In this document: positions 46,185 to 58,402 of the stretch, piece by piece
Numbering within the stretch: the first letter of the stretch is position 1
How the letters are laid out: each line of letters starts with the position of its first letter
NCBI GenBank assembly: GCA_038503035.1
Contig: JAVSML010024005.1
Location: 97,065 to 161,064, forward strand
Direction: 5' to 3'
From: Crocodylus rhombifer
Lineage: Eukaryota; Chordata; Crocodylia; Crocodylidae
Length of the DNA: 64,000 bases
Notes under the pieces: model-generated
Seen by the model: only the letters and a program-made list of their open reading frames with translations
Database searches by the model: none
Told to the model about the DNA's origin: nothing
Program-made: the position numbers and the translations under genes

Positions 46185-47909
46185 AAAAGAGATAAAGCCT
46201 CTTAGCAGCCAAGCAACCCAACTATCCCAACCACTGGAGAAGGTCCCAGGTAATGTGGAGCCCTTGCAGGACGCCATGGGAAACTTGGTCATCACACCAG
46301 ATGGCAAAGCTAACATGTTTAACGATTTCTTTGCCTCCGTCTTCCTAAGTAGGGACCAGAACAGCCACCTCCCTGCTGGGCCCCCCTCGGGCCCCAGGGG
46401 AGGCACACCTGGGCCACAGGTTAGCGAGGATTTAGTTAGGGAGCTTCTGGAGGGGTTGGACGTATTCAAGTCAACCGGCCCGGATGATCTCCACCCTAGA
46501 GTTCTAAAGGAACTGGCCAAGGTCATTGCAAGTCCCCTGGCACAACTTTACGAGCACTCATGGTACTCTGGTGAGGTACCGGAGGACTGGAAGAGGGCCA
46601 ACGTGGTCCCCATCTTCAAAAAAGGCAGGAGGGAGGACCCGGGAAACTATAGGCCAGTTAGTCTTACCTCGATCCTAGGCAAGCTGTTCAAGAAAATTAT
46701 GCTGGCACACATCCAGGAGAGGCCAGCAGGGGACTGCATGCTTAGGGGCAACCAACATGGGTTCATCAGTGGCAGGTCCTGTCAGACCAACCTAGTGGCC
46801 TTTTACGATCAGATCACCAGATCATTAGATGCAGGGGTAGCAGTGGATATAGTCTTCCTGGACTTCCGGAAGGCTTTTGACACTGTTTCTCACCCTGTTC
46901 TCATTAAAGAACTGGGGGGCTGTGGTGTAGACACCCACACAGTCAAATGGGTCACCAACTGGCTAGTGGGCCACACCCAGAGGGTGGTAGTGGATGGGTC
47001 CTTCTCAACCCTGTTCAAGTTTGCTAATGACACTAAGATGTGGGGGGACGTGGGCACATTGGAAGGATGCAACAGGCTACAATCAGACCTAGACAGGTTT
47101 CAAGGGTGGGCGGACGAGAATAGGATGGGTTTCAACACAGACAAGTGCAAGGTGATGCACCTTGGCAGGAACAACCGGCACCATACCTACAGGTTAGGGA
47201 ACTCCCCTCTTGTCAGCACGGAGGCTGAAAGGGATCTGGGGATCATCACTGACTCCAAGATGAACATGGGCCGGCAGTGTGGGGAGGCAGTCAGGAAGGC
47301 CAACCGCACCTTGGCATGCATCCACAGATGCATCTCGAGCAGGTCCAAAGAGGTGATCCTCCCCCTCTATGCGGCACTGGTCAGGCCACAGCTGGAGTAT
47401 TGCGTCCAGTTCTGGGCGCCACACTTCAAGAGGGATGTTGACAGCATGGACAGGGTCCAGAGGAGGGCCACTTCTATGATCAAGGGGCAGCAGGGCAGGC
47501 CCTATGAGGAGAGGCTACGGGACCTGAACCTGTTCAGCCTCCAAAAGAGAAGGCTGAGGGGGGATCTTGTGGCCTGTTATAAACTAGTCAGGGGGGATCA
47601 GCAGGCATTGGGGGAGTCACTGTTCCCCTGAGCACTGCCAAGAGTGACCAGGAATAACGGTCACAAGCTGGCGGAGGGCAGGTTTAGGTTAGATATCAGG
47701 AGGCGCTACTTCACAGTCAGGGCGGCTAGGGTCTGGAACCAGCTTCCAAGAGAAGTGGTGCAGGCTCCTAGCCTGGGGGTGTTTAAGAGGAGGTTAAATG
47801 AACATCTTGCTGGGGTTGTTTGACCCCAGTATTATTTCCTGCCATGGCAAGGGATTGGACTAGATGATCTACTCAGGTCCCTTCCGACCCTAGAAACTAT
47901 GAAACTATT
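46185..47909 (+). mobile_element. CR1 LINE copy B, 5' truncated
   Basis: It starts inside ORF2, just upstream of the reverse transcriptase (PLEKVPGNVEPLQDA near 46225-46275), and runs to a complete CR1 3' end (GGTCCCTTCCGACCCTAG then AAACTATGAAACTAT). Its protein differs from copies A and C throughout, for example ITRSLDAGVAVDIVFLDFRK against VTYHLDEGEEIDVIYLDFQK, so it belongs to another CR1 subfamily. Confidence 0.9.
46255..47823 (+). pseudogene. CR1 copy B ORF2 reverse transcriptase with core deletion
   Basis: One open frame of 458 codons (46255-47631) covers WYSGEVPEDWKRANVVPIFK, NQHGFISGRSCQTNL and FLDFRKAFDTVSH. It then jumps from VVVDGSFST straight to LFKFANDTKMW. The segment that should carry GVPQGSVLGPILF is missing, an in-frame loss of about 35-40 codons, and the catalytic FADD reads FAND. 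The thumb follows (VQRRATSMIKGQ). A TGA at 47629-47631 interrupts the frame, which otherwise continues to the normal stop at 47821-47823. The enzyme would be inactive despite the long open frame. Confidence 0.88.
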
Positions 47910-48754
47910 ACTATACTGGTTTCAAAAACCACTTTAAGAGCTTAACTAGAGGCTTTCTTAGAGTCACCTCGTTTCATGACACATACAAGGGGCTTTATAA
48001 TATGTGAACATTAGATGTTCTGATTCTTTGCTTAGCACTACTTGAAGGCTCTTGTTTCTGGAAGTCTGGCTTGGGATCACTTGCTGTTTTGCAAAGGCAT
48101 AAAAAGAATGTAACTGCACAATCAAATAAGTAAAGAAAAGTAGTGTTGCAGCTCTTAGTGTCACATTGCATTAATAGAAAGTGGAATTCTCCAATTCTTC
48201 ATCATTCTTTCTAACCATTAACAATAAATATAAAAACAATCCCTTTTCACTAAAAAGTCTCATGCTTTAGGAATACAGTAATTCCTATCAAACTATCAAA
48301 TCCAGTATTCTGATATGGGCAGTAGTTAATACCACATACTTCAGAGAAAGATGAAAGAGACATTTTAGTAGATAATTATTGAATAACTTGCCCAGAGGCC
48401 GGTTATTCTAGGATAAGGCCCTTCCTAGTCCTAGTCAGTTAATAAGTCACTTATGCCCAGAAGCATGTGTCTTAAAAACTAAAATGTACATCCTAATGTA
48501 ACTGAGGATTTATTTTTTTTTAAATTATGGCCAATCCTTTAAAACACTTCAAAGGGATAAACTTGTGGTGCAGAGTTCTACAGGGTAATTCTATGTTAGA
48601 TAAAAAAAGGATTTACTTTAATCAGTTGTATGTGAGGTTTTCCAATTTTGTTATATTTCCACTTCTTCTTGTAGTACAAGAACAAACAGAAGGTTTGGGC
48701 TAAATGCAAATGTTAGATTTCTCCTGGGACAAAGCCTTTATTCTGGGATCCTAC
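47910..48754. other. GLIS3 intron, no recognised feature
   Basis: AT-rich sequence between CR1 copy B and the older LINE. Confidence 0.5.
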
Positions 48755-49466
48755 AGACATCACCGGGACCAGATGGCACTCACCCAGGAGTTCTGAAGGA
48801 ACTCAAAGATGCCAACAGATCTACAGTTTCAATAGTATGTAACCTATCCTTACAAACAGCTGCTTTGCCAGAGGACTAGCGTGTTGCCAACATAACACCC
48901 ATCTTCAAAAAGGGCTCCAGAGGCAATCCTGGGAACTACAAACCAGTGAGTCTCACTTCCATTCCTGACAAGTTGGTAGAATTGATAACAAAGAATAAAA
49001 TCAGTAGTCACATAGATAAATATGATATGCTCTGGAAGAGTCAGCATGGTTTTATAAAGGGAAATCCTGCCTCAATCTGCTGGAGTTTGAGGGTGTTAAC
49101 AAGCATACAGACAGGGAAGATCTGGTTGATATAATATATCTGGACTTTCAAAAAGGTCCTTCACCAAAGGCTTTTAAAAAAACTGTATTGCCATTGATTT
49201 TGGAGGGAAGGTTCTTTTGGACTGAGAGCTGGTTGAATGATAGGAAGCAAAGGGTAAGGCAGAATGGCCACTTTTCAGGATGGAGGGAGGTCAAAAATGG
49301 AGTCTTGACAGGATCTCTGCTGGGCCCAATTTTGTTCAGCGTTTTCAATGACCTGGAAATGGGGGTGCACAGTGAAATCTCCAAGTTTGCAGATGATACC
49401 AAATTATTCTTGGTAGTCAAGTCCAAGCTGATGGAGAAGAGCTGCAGAAAGATTTCACCACGCTAA

Positions 49467-50762
49467 GTGAGCAAACAAAAAATGGCAGATGAACTTCAGT
49501 GTCAACAAGTGCAAGGTAATGCACGTGGGGAAAAAAATAACCTCAACTATAGGTTCACAGTGCTGGGTTCTGAACCAGCTGTTACAACTCAGGAAAGAGA
49601 CCTCAGAGTCACTGTAGATAGTTCACTAAAAACATCAGCACAGTCTGCAGCAGTGACCTATCACCTGGACAAGGGAGAAGAGATTGATGTCATATATCTT
49701 GACTTCAAAAAAGCTTTTGATCTGGTATCCCATGATCACCTCTTGGCCAAACTGCCCAGTTGTGGCCTTGGGTCCACCACGATCCGCTGGCTGGGAAATT
49801 GGCTTCGTGGTCGGATCCAGAGGGTTGTGATTGATGGCAGTCACTCATCATGGTGCCCTGTAACCAGTGGGGTCCCTCAAGGCTCTGTCCTGGGACCCAT
49901 CCTGTTCAACATCTTCATTAATGATGTGGACATTGGAGTGAGGAGTGGACTGGCCAAGTTCGCCGATGACACCAAACTTTGGGGCAAAGCATCCACGCCA
50001 GAAGATAGGTGGGTGATCCAGGCTGACCTGGACAAGCTCAGCAAATGGGCAGACGAGAACCTCATGGTGTTTAACACCGAAAAATGCAAGGTTCTCCACC
50101 TTGGGAAGAAAAACCTGCAGCACCCTTATAGGCTCGGCAGTGCTACGTTGGTTAGCACTACAGAAGAAAAAGACTTGGGGGTCATCATTGACCACAAGAT
50201 GAACATGAGCCTGCAATGCGATGCTGCGGCTAGTAAAGCGACCAAAATGCTGGCGTGCATCCATAGATGCTTCTCGAGCAAATCCTGGGACGTCATTCTC
50301 CCCTTGTACTCGGCCTTGGTGAGGCCGCAGCTGGAGTACTGCGTCCAGTTTTGGGCTCCACAATTCAAAAAGGATGTGGAGAAGCTTGAGAGAGTCCAGA
50401 GGAGAGCCACGCGCATGATCAGAGGTCAGGAAAACAGATCTTACGATGACAGGCTGAGAGCCATGGGACTCTTTAGCCTGGAAAAGCGCAGGCTCAGGGG
50501 TGATCTGATGGCCACCTATAAGTTTATCAGGGGTGACCACCAGGATCTGGGGGAACGTCTGTTCATCAGAGCGCCCCAAGGGATGACGAGGTCGAACGGT
50601 CACAAACTCCTGCAAGACCGTTTCAGGTTGGACATAAGGAAGAATTTCTTTACTGTCCGAGCCCCCAAGGTCTGGAACAGTCTGCCATTGGAGGTGGTTC
50701 AAGCACCTACATTGAACACCTTCAAGAGTAAATTGGATGCTTACCTTGCTGGGATTCTATGA
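49467..50762 (+). pseudogene. Chimeric open frame: old LINE fragment fused to CR1 copy C
   Basis: A 431-codon open frame. The first ~63 residues belong to the old LINE (TTQERDLRVTVDSSLKTSAQ). From VTYHLDKGEEIDVIYLDFKK onward it is young CR1 reverse transcriptase: GVPQGSVLGPILFNIFIND, FADDTKLWGK, thumb VQRRATRMIRGQENRSYD and the normal CR1 stop at 50760-50762. The fusion is in frame by chance of the insertion point. The fingers part and the endonuclease are missing, so no working LINE protein is expected. Automated annotation could mistake it for a gene. Confidence 0.85.
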
Positions 50763-50853
50763 CCCCAGCTGACTTCCTGCCCTTTGGGCAGGGGGCTGGA
50801 CTCGATGATCTCCCGAGGTCCCTTCCCGCCCTAATGTCTATGAAATCTATGAA
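49655..50853 (+). mobile_element. CR1 LINE copy C, 5' truncated, young
   Basis: It starts inside the reverse transcriptase and runs to the complete 3' end with the CCTGCCCtttGGGCAGG hairpin and TCTATGAAATCTATGAAA. It is nearly identical to the same part of copy A (32431-33631) with no frameshift, so it is the least decayed CR1 in the window. It sits inside the old LINE; the old protein frame resumes directly after its tail. Confidence 0.9.
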
Positions 50854-51605
50854 AAATCCAATAAAATACTGGACATCCTTAAGAAGGGAAATGAAAACAA
50901 AATGGAGAACATCATCATACCATGCAACAAATGCTTGGTGTGCCCACATCTGGATTAGTGTGTGCTGCACCTCTGGTCCTACATCTCCAAAAGGATACAG
51001 TAAAATTAGAAAAGATACAGAGAAGGGCTACCAAAATGATTATGGACATGGAACAGTTTCCATACCGGGAGAGACTAAAAAAGACTAGAACTATTCAGTT
51101 TGAAAAGGAAAAAGCTGAGAGGGGATAGGATACAGGTCTACAGAATCATGAAGGGTGTGGACCAAGTCAACTGGCAACTGTTGTTCACCAAGTTCTAGCA
51201 TACTAGAACTAGGGAGCACCCACTGAAATTAGTAGGACACAGGTTTGAAATTAATAAGAGAAAGTATTTTTTTATAGAGCATATAGTTAACTTATGGAAC
51301 TCATTGCCACAGGAGGTGGTAGGGGCAGATAGCTTAGCCAGATTCAAAAAGGGACTAAATAAATTCATGGAAGGTAGATCTCTTAATAGCTGTTGAACAG
51401 AATAGTTGGAAAATGTTTCTTCTGGCATCTCTAAACCAATAATGGTGGATGCCAGAGAGGGTAAGGAATGGGAGCTAGATTACTATAGAGCTATTCTGTT
51501 CAATGCTTTCCCTCTAGCATCCACTTCTACCACTGTTGGAGACAGGATAGTGGCCTAGGTGGACCACTAATCTGACCCAGGATAGCACTTCTTACTTTCT
51601 TACAA

Positions 51606-54600
51606 TACAAGATCATTTTCCCATTTGAAGTACCTGTGAAGTACCAAGATAACATGTTTCCCCAAGACAATAGGGGCTAGTTTGATTAACTGCCTTCCAA
51701 GCTATATGTGCACATGACTGTCCCACACCCGTTTTGATGGGAATCAAAGCCTGGGACAGTAAGACCCAAGACAAACCCGATGTCTGTTTTAAGTCTTAGT
51801 TTACCTCTTCTCTAACAAAGATTATATTTTATATAGTTTTATCACTTTTTTCTAATTAAGCAGTCACAAGCTTTTCACATTAGACGACCATCACTAATTT
51901 TGTGCTACAGATTAATTTGAGGTTCCATTTTATCCTAAAATCTCCATCCTTACCTAATATACAGAGTATTGGGGCTCGAGAAACTGCATTCTACCTGATT
52001 GCAGTGATTTCTGTCATGTCACAGAACTAAACTTGCACAAGATATACGTTCTGCTTCCCACAGTTACTAGGCTTAGTTGCATGGGGCTCCATCCATGTCT
52101 CCACTATCTCTCTCCCATGCCTTTGGGGAAGGGATAAGTCTTTTCAATTCCCTCTCCATAATGCCCAGGGGAGAAGAGGGAATGGGAGTCTCCATAGCAC
52201 CCGCACAAGTCTGAGTCTTGTTGAATGAAGGAAAGAGGTAAAAATAGGTCACCATGTTTTGCTTAGCAACCCATTCCAGACACACACAGAGCATGAGAGG
52301 CTCCAACTGCATACCTTTGGCAAAGACAAATGGGAAGATGTGAATTACACTGTTCTTACACAGAGAAAGCACCTCCAGCTCAGTGGAGATAAGATGGTAG
52401 GAAGACAGAAGCAGCCTCATGTCAAAATAGTCACACTTGTCTATGAGCAAGTTCTACACTGAATCACATACCATTACTTACAATGGGATACCTCCCTTTA
52501 GGAGATAATGAAGAAGGTCAGGATTCATACAGCTGGGGACCAAGTGACAGACCTGTCCTGTTCAGAAGGAGGGGAGGTTTCTGATGACAAGTGAGGAAGC
52601 AGATGCCAGAAGCACAGGTTGATTTTTCTCTTTAAACGTTTCCTTTTTTGAATAAAGAATATTAAAAGTGAGAACTGCAGGAACACATCAGTAAGGTTGA
52701 AACGGTACTTACACAAAATGCAGGAAAGCCAACGGGTTAGGTTTGCAAGGTAATATTAACTGTGTCATGCTGTTATACCTCGTGTATTACATAGTATAAG
52801 GGAAACACTTTTGTGGTAAGTACTCCACAGCAAGGACTCCTAAATTCCACCAAAATGATAACTAATTGCATCTCTATGAAATACCTTGCATTCTCCCATT
52901 AAACACACATATCTATGACTCACACTGAAAAATCCTCCTGTATCCTCATGTACAAAGCATCAATGATTATTACTCTCCATGATAGATTTTTCACCTTATT
53001 CTGTAGTCTAAATGGCTCAGACTCCAGGGGCTCAGAAATCACAGCATTGTTTCAGCTTAGAACATCCTTCCTCTGCCTGATCTGTCAGCAAGGAAGGTGC
53101 TTACAGTCTGCTTTACTAGTTCAGCATCTCAGCTTCTCAAGTCTCTAGGCAGTCTCCATACTCAGCCTACCCTACTGCCATATTACTGGACTGACCCTTC
53201 TGGGCACAAATTCACAAAAGGAGTGAGCAAAGACAGTCAGTAGGTACTTCCAAAATACCATTTCCTAATTATTCCTGAACTTCAAACTACGGTAACCACT
53301 TCTACAGGCAGGTGTAGTGGTAGAGTCTACATACCATTCAGTCCACAACCCTTCTGCCAACAAACAGCAGCAATGATTATGATAGCTTTTTGTGACCATA
53401 CACCTGTCCACAATGATGGCCATGCAAGAACTGCAACAGATTCTAACAATTTTCAGTTCCCACTGAACTGGGTGAATTCAAATCTGCACCATAAAGATAA
53501 AAGACACCTTGCTTGACTAGCAATCCCCTGAGCCATCTAGTTCCTCCATTTCCATGATAAAAATAAATCAGAACTGTTTCCCCTCCGGAGGAAATTATGC
53601 TCATTTATCAGCAATTGAAACACAAGGAATGTTCTTTTCAGATTCATAACCAGGCAACTTGTGTTCTCCAAACTATGGACAACTCTGTTCCTCAAGGAAA
53701 TTAAATACTTGGCAACACATTACCAAAATATCCCAACACATTTTGTGTATTGATGTAAATTTGAGTATGTTCAAAAACATGCAAGTCATCAAAACTACAT
53801 TTAAAAATATGCATACCTATACAGTGAGAATAGAATAATCATGTTAAAACAAAAGTGTAATGTGTGAATTTTACTAAATTGATATGAGAAATACGTTTCT
53901 ACTAAAAGACTGCTCAACTGGGTCTCTGATCATGAAATACGGTAAGACTTCAGATTTGTTATGTCTAATAAAAATCAGTTACATCATACAATATATTTTC
54001 AACAGTCATATCCCTCTCAGAGGACTTCCTCTTATGTCATCAAAATATGTAAGGTCATAGCAGCGATAATGATGGAGATACATGTACCTAAGCAACAATT
54101 AACGTGCTTGATTATGGATCACAATCTTTTACTACTGAATTATAGGTTAGTCCACTCATTTCTCATTGGCTGTAAACATGATGTTTCCAGATGAAAACAT
54201 CAAAAGACATCCAAGGTTGCAGTCATGCAAAGTGATGATTAGCTCCTGGGAGGCAAGATGTGGTCTCCATTCTCTGACCTTACTATGTCTGAGGATGCTG
54301 AGAACCCTCATTTGGGACAGTCGCAATGCAAAAGGGAGCAGGGAGCCTGGGAGGAGTTGAAAGGAGTCTCTGAAATAGAGGGGACTGGGAATGTGGTACA
54401 CAGGAAGTCTTGTTAGAGAAATGAGGAATGCAAGAAGCCCCTCGTGCATGCAGAGATCTTGGTCTATAGAAGCCACACTGTGTGGAGATCCCTTTGTTCA
54501 ATTAAGTGATTTCTAATTAACTTAACATATTGTTAGGATCATGTGTATGTTCCCCACATTTGCTCCACCCCAAATGAACTTTTTTCTCTCCCCCTGGGCT

Positions 54601-55039
54601 GATCCCTAAGTGAAGAACGAATATTGATAGCCTTGACACAATGTTTGAGGAGCACCCACAATGGTTATCAGACGGACAGAAAGTGAGGATAGAACCAGGG
54701 GCTCTCTAACTGGAGGCTTGCAAACTGAGAGGCCAGCATGTGGCCCAAGAACCCCTGTAGCTATTCCTCCCCCTGCTGCATTGGGGGAGAGGACCCAAAA
54801 GGCCATGCACCATCAGTGCAGGCTGCCTAATGTTGGGGGAAAGGGGAGAAAGGGATCCTAGGAGACAGCCCCTGTAGTATATGGCGCATTTGCTGTGCAG
54901 TCTGGGGGTTGCATGCTGGCATTGTGTGCAGTCCCACTTGCACCAAAATTGTATAGCTCTGAAACAGGCTACTTAGGGATCATCTCTGAATGGAGCTGGT
55001 CCTGATAAATTATCCTGAAATAATTCTTATTCCAGAGTA
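51606..55039. other. GLIS3 intron, no recognised feature
   Basis: Long AT-rich intronic stretch. I checked the short frames (for example 52073-52450, 54156-54476) and saw no splice-supported exon or domain. Confidence 0.5.
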
Positions 55040-55255
55040 AAAGTAATCTACACATGGGCTAGGGGCAGAAGTTATGCATAAACCAATTTAAGTCATTAGA
55101 AACTGATTTAAACTTGTAACAGAACAGAAGTTCAGTGCACATAAACTAGTTTCAAAATGGCTGAAACTGGTTTAAGGTAAACCTGGTTGAATGTAGTATC
55201 AGACTTAACTGATTTGGGTCAAACCGGTTTATGAAACTTCTGTCCAAGACCCCTT
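55040..55255. repeat. Dispersed repeat shared with 1960-2290
   Basis: TGTAACAGAACAGAAGTTCAG and the following palindrome-like TAAACTAGTTTC/GAAACTGGTTTA around AAAATGGC match the copy in the GLIS3 3' UTR. It has several further AAACTGRTTTA words on both strands, so it can fold. No coding sequence. Confidence 0.5.
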
Positions 55256-55261
55256 CCTGGT

Positions 55262-56034
55262 TCAAGTTAAATCACAGTCCCCCAGCATCCCAACACCCTT
55301 TGCAGCCCTGGGCTGCGATGTGCTGTCTGTTCCAGCAGAGAAGGGTTGGGAGGGAAGAGGGGAGGCAGGGACTGCCCACCCCCAGGCAAACCCTGGCTGG
55401 GGGCTGGGGCCAGGGAGAGGGGTTACCCCCACCTCCAAGGACAGAGCTGCCCTGCTAAACTTACTGAAATGTAATGCTGGCTGAGACTGTGAACTACAAA
55501 TCTCAAAGGCACCTGGAAGCAGGAAGAGGAGATGATTACCAACCCTGCAGAGTCCTGCTTCTGTGAAGCTCAGAAATCTCAGGGGCAGCAGGCAAGGAAG
55601 TGCCAGAGAGCTGTGCTCTAGTGCTCTCCTCCTCCCCCCGCCCCAGCTTCTGGCCTGAACCACTGAAGGTATGTGGCTGCATTTCAAGAATCAAAAGGTA
55701 AATGTGTATCCAGTTGTTTCTCAATTTAATCTTTGCAGTTCAGATTAATCAATTCAGCCTCAGGCTTGTTAACTGTCTATACTCAGCCATGGAGTTAATC
55801 AACTACAGATGAAGATGCATCCTTATGTTACATTTTTATAGTGTCTAGTATGATGGAAGCTCTGACCTGTCTGAGGCACACATGGCTTGTATGTCAGATC
55901 ATCATCATTGTTTTGTGCAATCAAGAATATACTAAAATCCCAAGTGTAACAATAAGATCATTACTCAACTGAGCAGCTTTCAAATCAATTGCTATTAGTT
56001 TTTAAAATAAAAAATAAAATGAAGATGGGCTTAC
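55262..56034. other. GLIS3 intron, no recognised feature
   Basis: A GC-rich stretch (55262-55680) gives chance frames on both strands, then AT-rich sequence up to the donor of exon 56035-56203. Confidence 0.45.
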
Positions 56035-56203
56035 CTCTCAGTGCCTGAGTCCACAGCTGAGAGAGGAGGTAACTGAGATGGTGGGTTGTGGGGACTACCC
56101 TGTACATTATGCCCAGGAGAGGGGTGACTAACAGGATGCGTCAGAGGCACAGCCCCAGCCGCTGTTCCAGTCCGACTTGAGTGCGTGCTGGAGAACATTG
56201 TCG
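56035..56203 (-). CDS. GLIS3: GLIS3, internal coding exon (most 5' exon in the window)
   Basis: Minus-strand acceptor (TGATTTCAG) precedes 56203, and donor GTAAGC follows 56035. The 169 bases supply two bases of a split codon, 55 whole codons and two bases (AG) of the next Arg. Landmarks: TMFSSTHSSRTGTAAG, then HPVSHPSPGHNVQGSPHNPP and SQLPPLSAVDSGTER. This Ser/Pro/His-rich text is that of GLIS3 downstream of the five zinc fingers. The Met near its start is internal, not a translation start. The zinc fingers should be on exons beyond 64000. The following intron (37625-56034) is 18.4 kb. Confidence 0.93.
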
Positions 56204-57718
56204 CTGAAATCAGAAGAAGAACAATATCCAGTATCATGATAGGTACAGCCTGGTTTTGATCAATACAACTAGGTAACAAGTCACTCATTCTACTACTGAC
56301 TTAATGCTCATTCTCAGATTTTGAATCTTGTTTTCTGCTGGGAACAAAACCACAAAATCTTCACTGGTTCATAAGTGGTTTTCTAAAATGAAGAATAATA
56401 AAGCTATAGACCCAGATTAGGAAACTTAGCTTGGGCATTTTGCAGATCTAGAAACAGTGATTGCTTAGTATCAGAGAAAAAGATAAAACAGTTTTTTTAG
56501 AGCTGGGTAACAAACTGATTAAAAATCATATTTTAAAAAAAAGTTTGAGTGTTGTTACTTTTTAAAAAAATAAATACTTCTAGAAATACTTCTAGAGACT
56601 CCAACGCTCAACTCTTGAAATATTTTCAATTCTTTTTGTAAAAAAAAATAATAATAAATTTGCTACATTTCAATGTGCTTTAATAATTATCCATGTTATG
56701 TGAAAAGCAAGTATGTGAGATGGGACAAAGTGCTAGGTTGAACATAAAATCATTATGGAAGTCCCTCCCCCTGTTTTAATCTGTTGACCTAAAAATTTAC
56801 TGCCTCATTTTCAAAGTCCCCTAAACTGAGTAACCAGGGCTAAGGACTTAAGTACTGAATCAGAGAATCATCACTGTCTCACCCCTCATCTCGAGTCATA
56901 GATGATTTTTGCTTTTTGTAAAAAGCAAAACAGCAGCAAACATGGAGGTTGACACAATAATTACCATGTCTCCTGCCAAATCTAGGTGCTTTGGACCCCA
57001 TTACTCCATGATTTTTATTGACAGCTGTGCCAAGTGGTGTACACTGATTCTGAGTGACAGCCTAGACATGCTCTTAAATATTTTATAGACTCTGGGGAGG
57101 AGTTAAGATAGTCTGCCTGCAGTAGGAAAATGATCTCTCACTGACTGGTTGTCATGATAGCTCCCTGTTCCTGTGTGGTCTCAATGATTTTCATAAATGT
57201 GCCTACAGTGGTTTTGTTTAGGCCTAATCTATATTACAAATGGTTACCTGTAAAAACTGCCTTATGACAGTATATCCCAGGACTCACTGTCAGGCCCAGA
57301 GATCTCAGTTATGCCACTCAACTTAAACTACTTCCCTGAACTGCTTTAGTACAAGTAGAGAAATTTTCCACTGATAAAAGTGGCTACATTATCTGCACCA
57401 ATATAAACAATCCTCCAGAGCAATCATACAGTGCTTCTGTCCCCATGGAAGTGACCACCCTGCTCATAGTTTTGACATTTATTCCCTAAGGGGGTTGCAG
57501 TAATTGCAGATCCTCTACCCATAGGCCCCATTTTAAAGTCCTCAGGATGTTGGGACATGCCTTTTTGCTGGGCCATCGTTGCCAACTACTGCTGCCTTAG
57601 GCTATCTCTGTAGCACCTCTCCAAGTACAGGCAAGCCCTACCCAAATACTTCTACTGCATGCATGCCCAAACATGATAGTTAGGCAAAGTACATAGTTCA
57701 AAGTGGCATTAGTGGGCT
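56204..57718. other. GLIS3 intron, no recognised feature
   Basis: AT-rich sequence upstream (in gene sense) of the first visible exon. No further GLIS3 exon could be recognised between 56204 and 64000. Confidence 0.5.
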
Positions 57719-57998
57719 CATAAGAACATAAACACTTCCATTTACTGAGTCATACAACAAGTCCATCTTGCCTAGTCTCCTGTGTCATGAGTGGCAGGCA
57801 TGGGATGCCAAAAGAGAGAGTGAACAAGGTATGACCAGGGTTTTTCCATTTGCAGCCTCCAGGATTTAAGGTCTAGGAAGTTCTGATTCAGAGGCTGTAT
57901 CCTTAACTTTCAGGCTTAACAGTTATTGATGCCCCTTTCCTCCAAGAATTTATTCAACCCCTTTTTGAATCTGGCTAAACTATCAGCTTCCACAACAT

Positions 57999-58178
57999 CT
58001 GGCTGGCTCTTACCTTAGGGGTCTTTAAAAGGAGGCTTGGTAACTACCTAGCTGGGGTCATTTGAGCTTAAACTTAATAGGAGTCATAAAAGCCCTGTAT
58101 TCATTCCTGCCTGGGGTAGCGGCAAGGACTAGATGATTTGCTTAGGTGCCCTCCGACCCTACTTCTATGAAACTATGA
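57999..58178 (+). mobile_element. CR1 LINE copy D, short 3' fragment
   Basis: Plus-strand CR1 3' end from the last ORF2 codons (CTTAGGGGTCTTTAAAAGG) through the 3' UTR to CCCTCCGACCCTA and CTATGAAACTATGA. It is inserted in the minus-strand old LINE. Confidence 0.8.
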
Positions 58179-58179
58179 G

Positions 58180-58402
58180 TTCGACACTTTAATTACACAC
58201 TTGGCCCATCTAACAGTCCACTTTAATGTGCACTAACTTATTTTAACGAGCATTAAAGCATCACAAAAAGTGCTCTTAAAGTCTTTAGTTAATGCATATT
58301 AAAATAGGCGAATGCCTATTTTTCTAGTACCTCACAGTGGAGGAACTAGATTTAATGCTCATTACCTAAAGCACATTAATGAATGTGTAGATATGACCAT
58401 TG
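58180..58402. repeat. Palindrome-prone DNA-element-like insert
   Basis: Between CR1 copy D and the resumed old LINE. TTAATGTGCACTAA near 58221 pairs loosely with GCACATTAATGAATG near 58371, and many TTAATGC/GCATTAA words lie between. About 30 bases of the old LINE are missing across 57999-58402. The element's ends and target duplication are unresolved. Confidence 0.4.

Larger units (their letters stand above)
48755..51605 (+). mobile_element. Old CR1/L3-like LINE, interrupted by CR1 copy C
   Basis: Decayed reverse transcriptase: TSPGPDGTHPGVLKEL, NITPIFKKGSRGNPGNYKPV, WKSQHGFIKG, LLGPILFSVFNDLE and SKFADDTKLF up to about 49653. It resumes at 50854 with NKILDILKKGNENKMENII, then HRFEINKRKYFF, NSLPQEVVGADSLARFKKG. 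The end, TCTGACCCAGGATAGCACTT then CTTACTTTCTTACA, is the older CR1/L3 type of 3' end, unlike the ATCTATGAA type of copies A-D. Many stops and shifts mark it as ancient. A second copy lies on the minus strand at 57719-59880. Confidence 0.85.

Noticed and set aside
49848..50702. 284-residue minus-strand frame
   Set aside because: It is the antisense shadow of CR1 copy C reverse transcriptase. The same shadow occurs at 32623-33141 opposite copy A.
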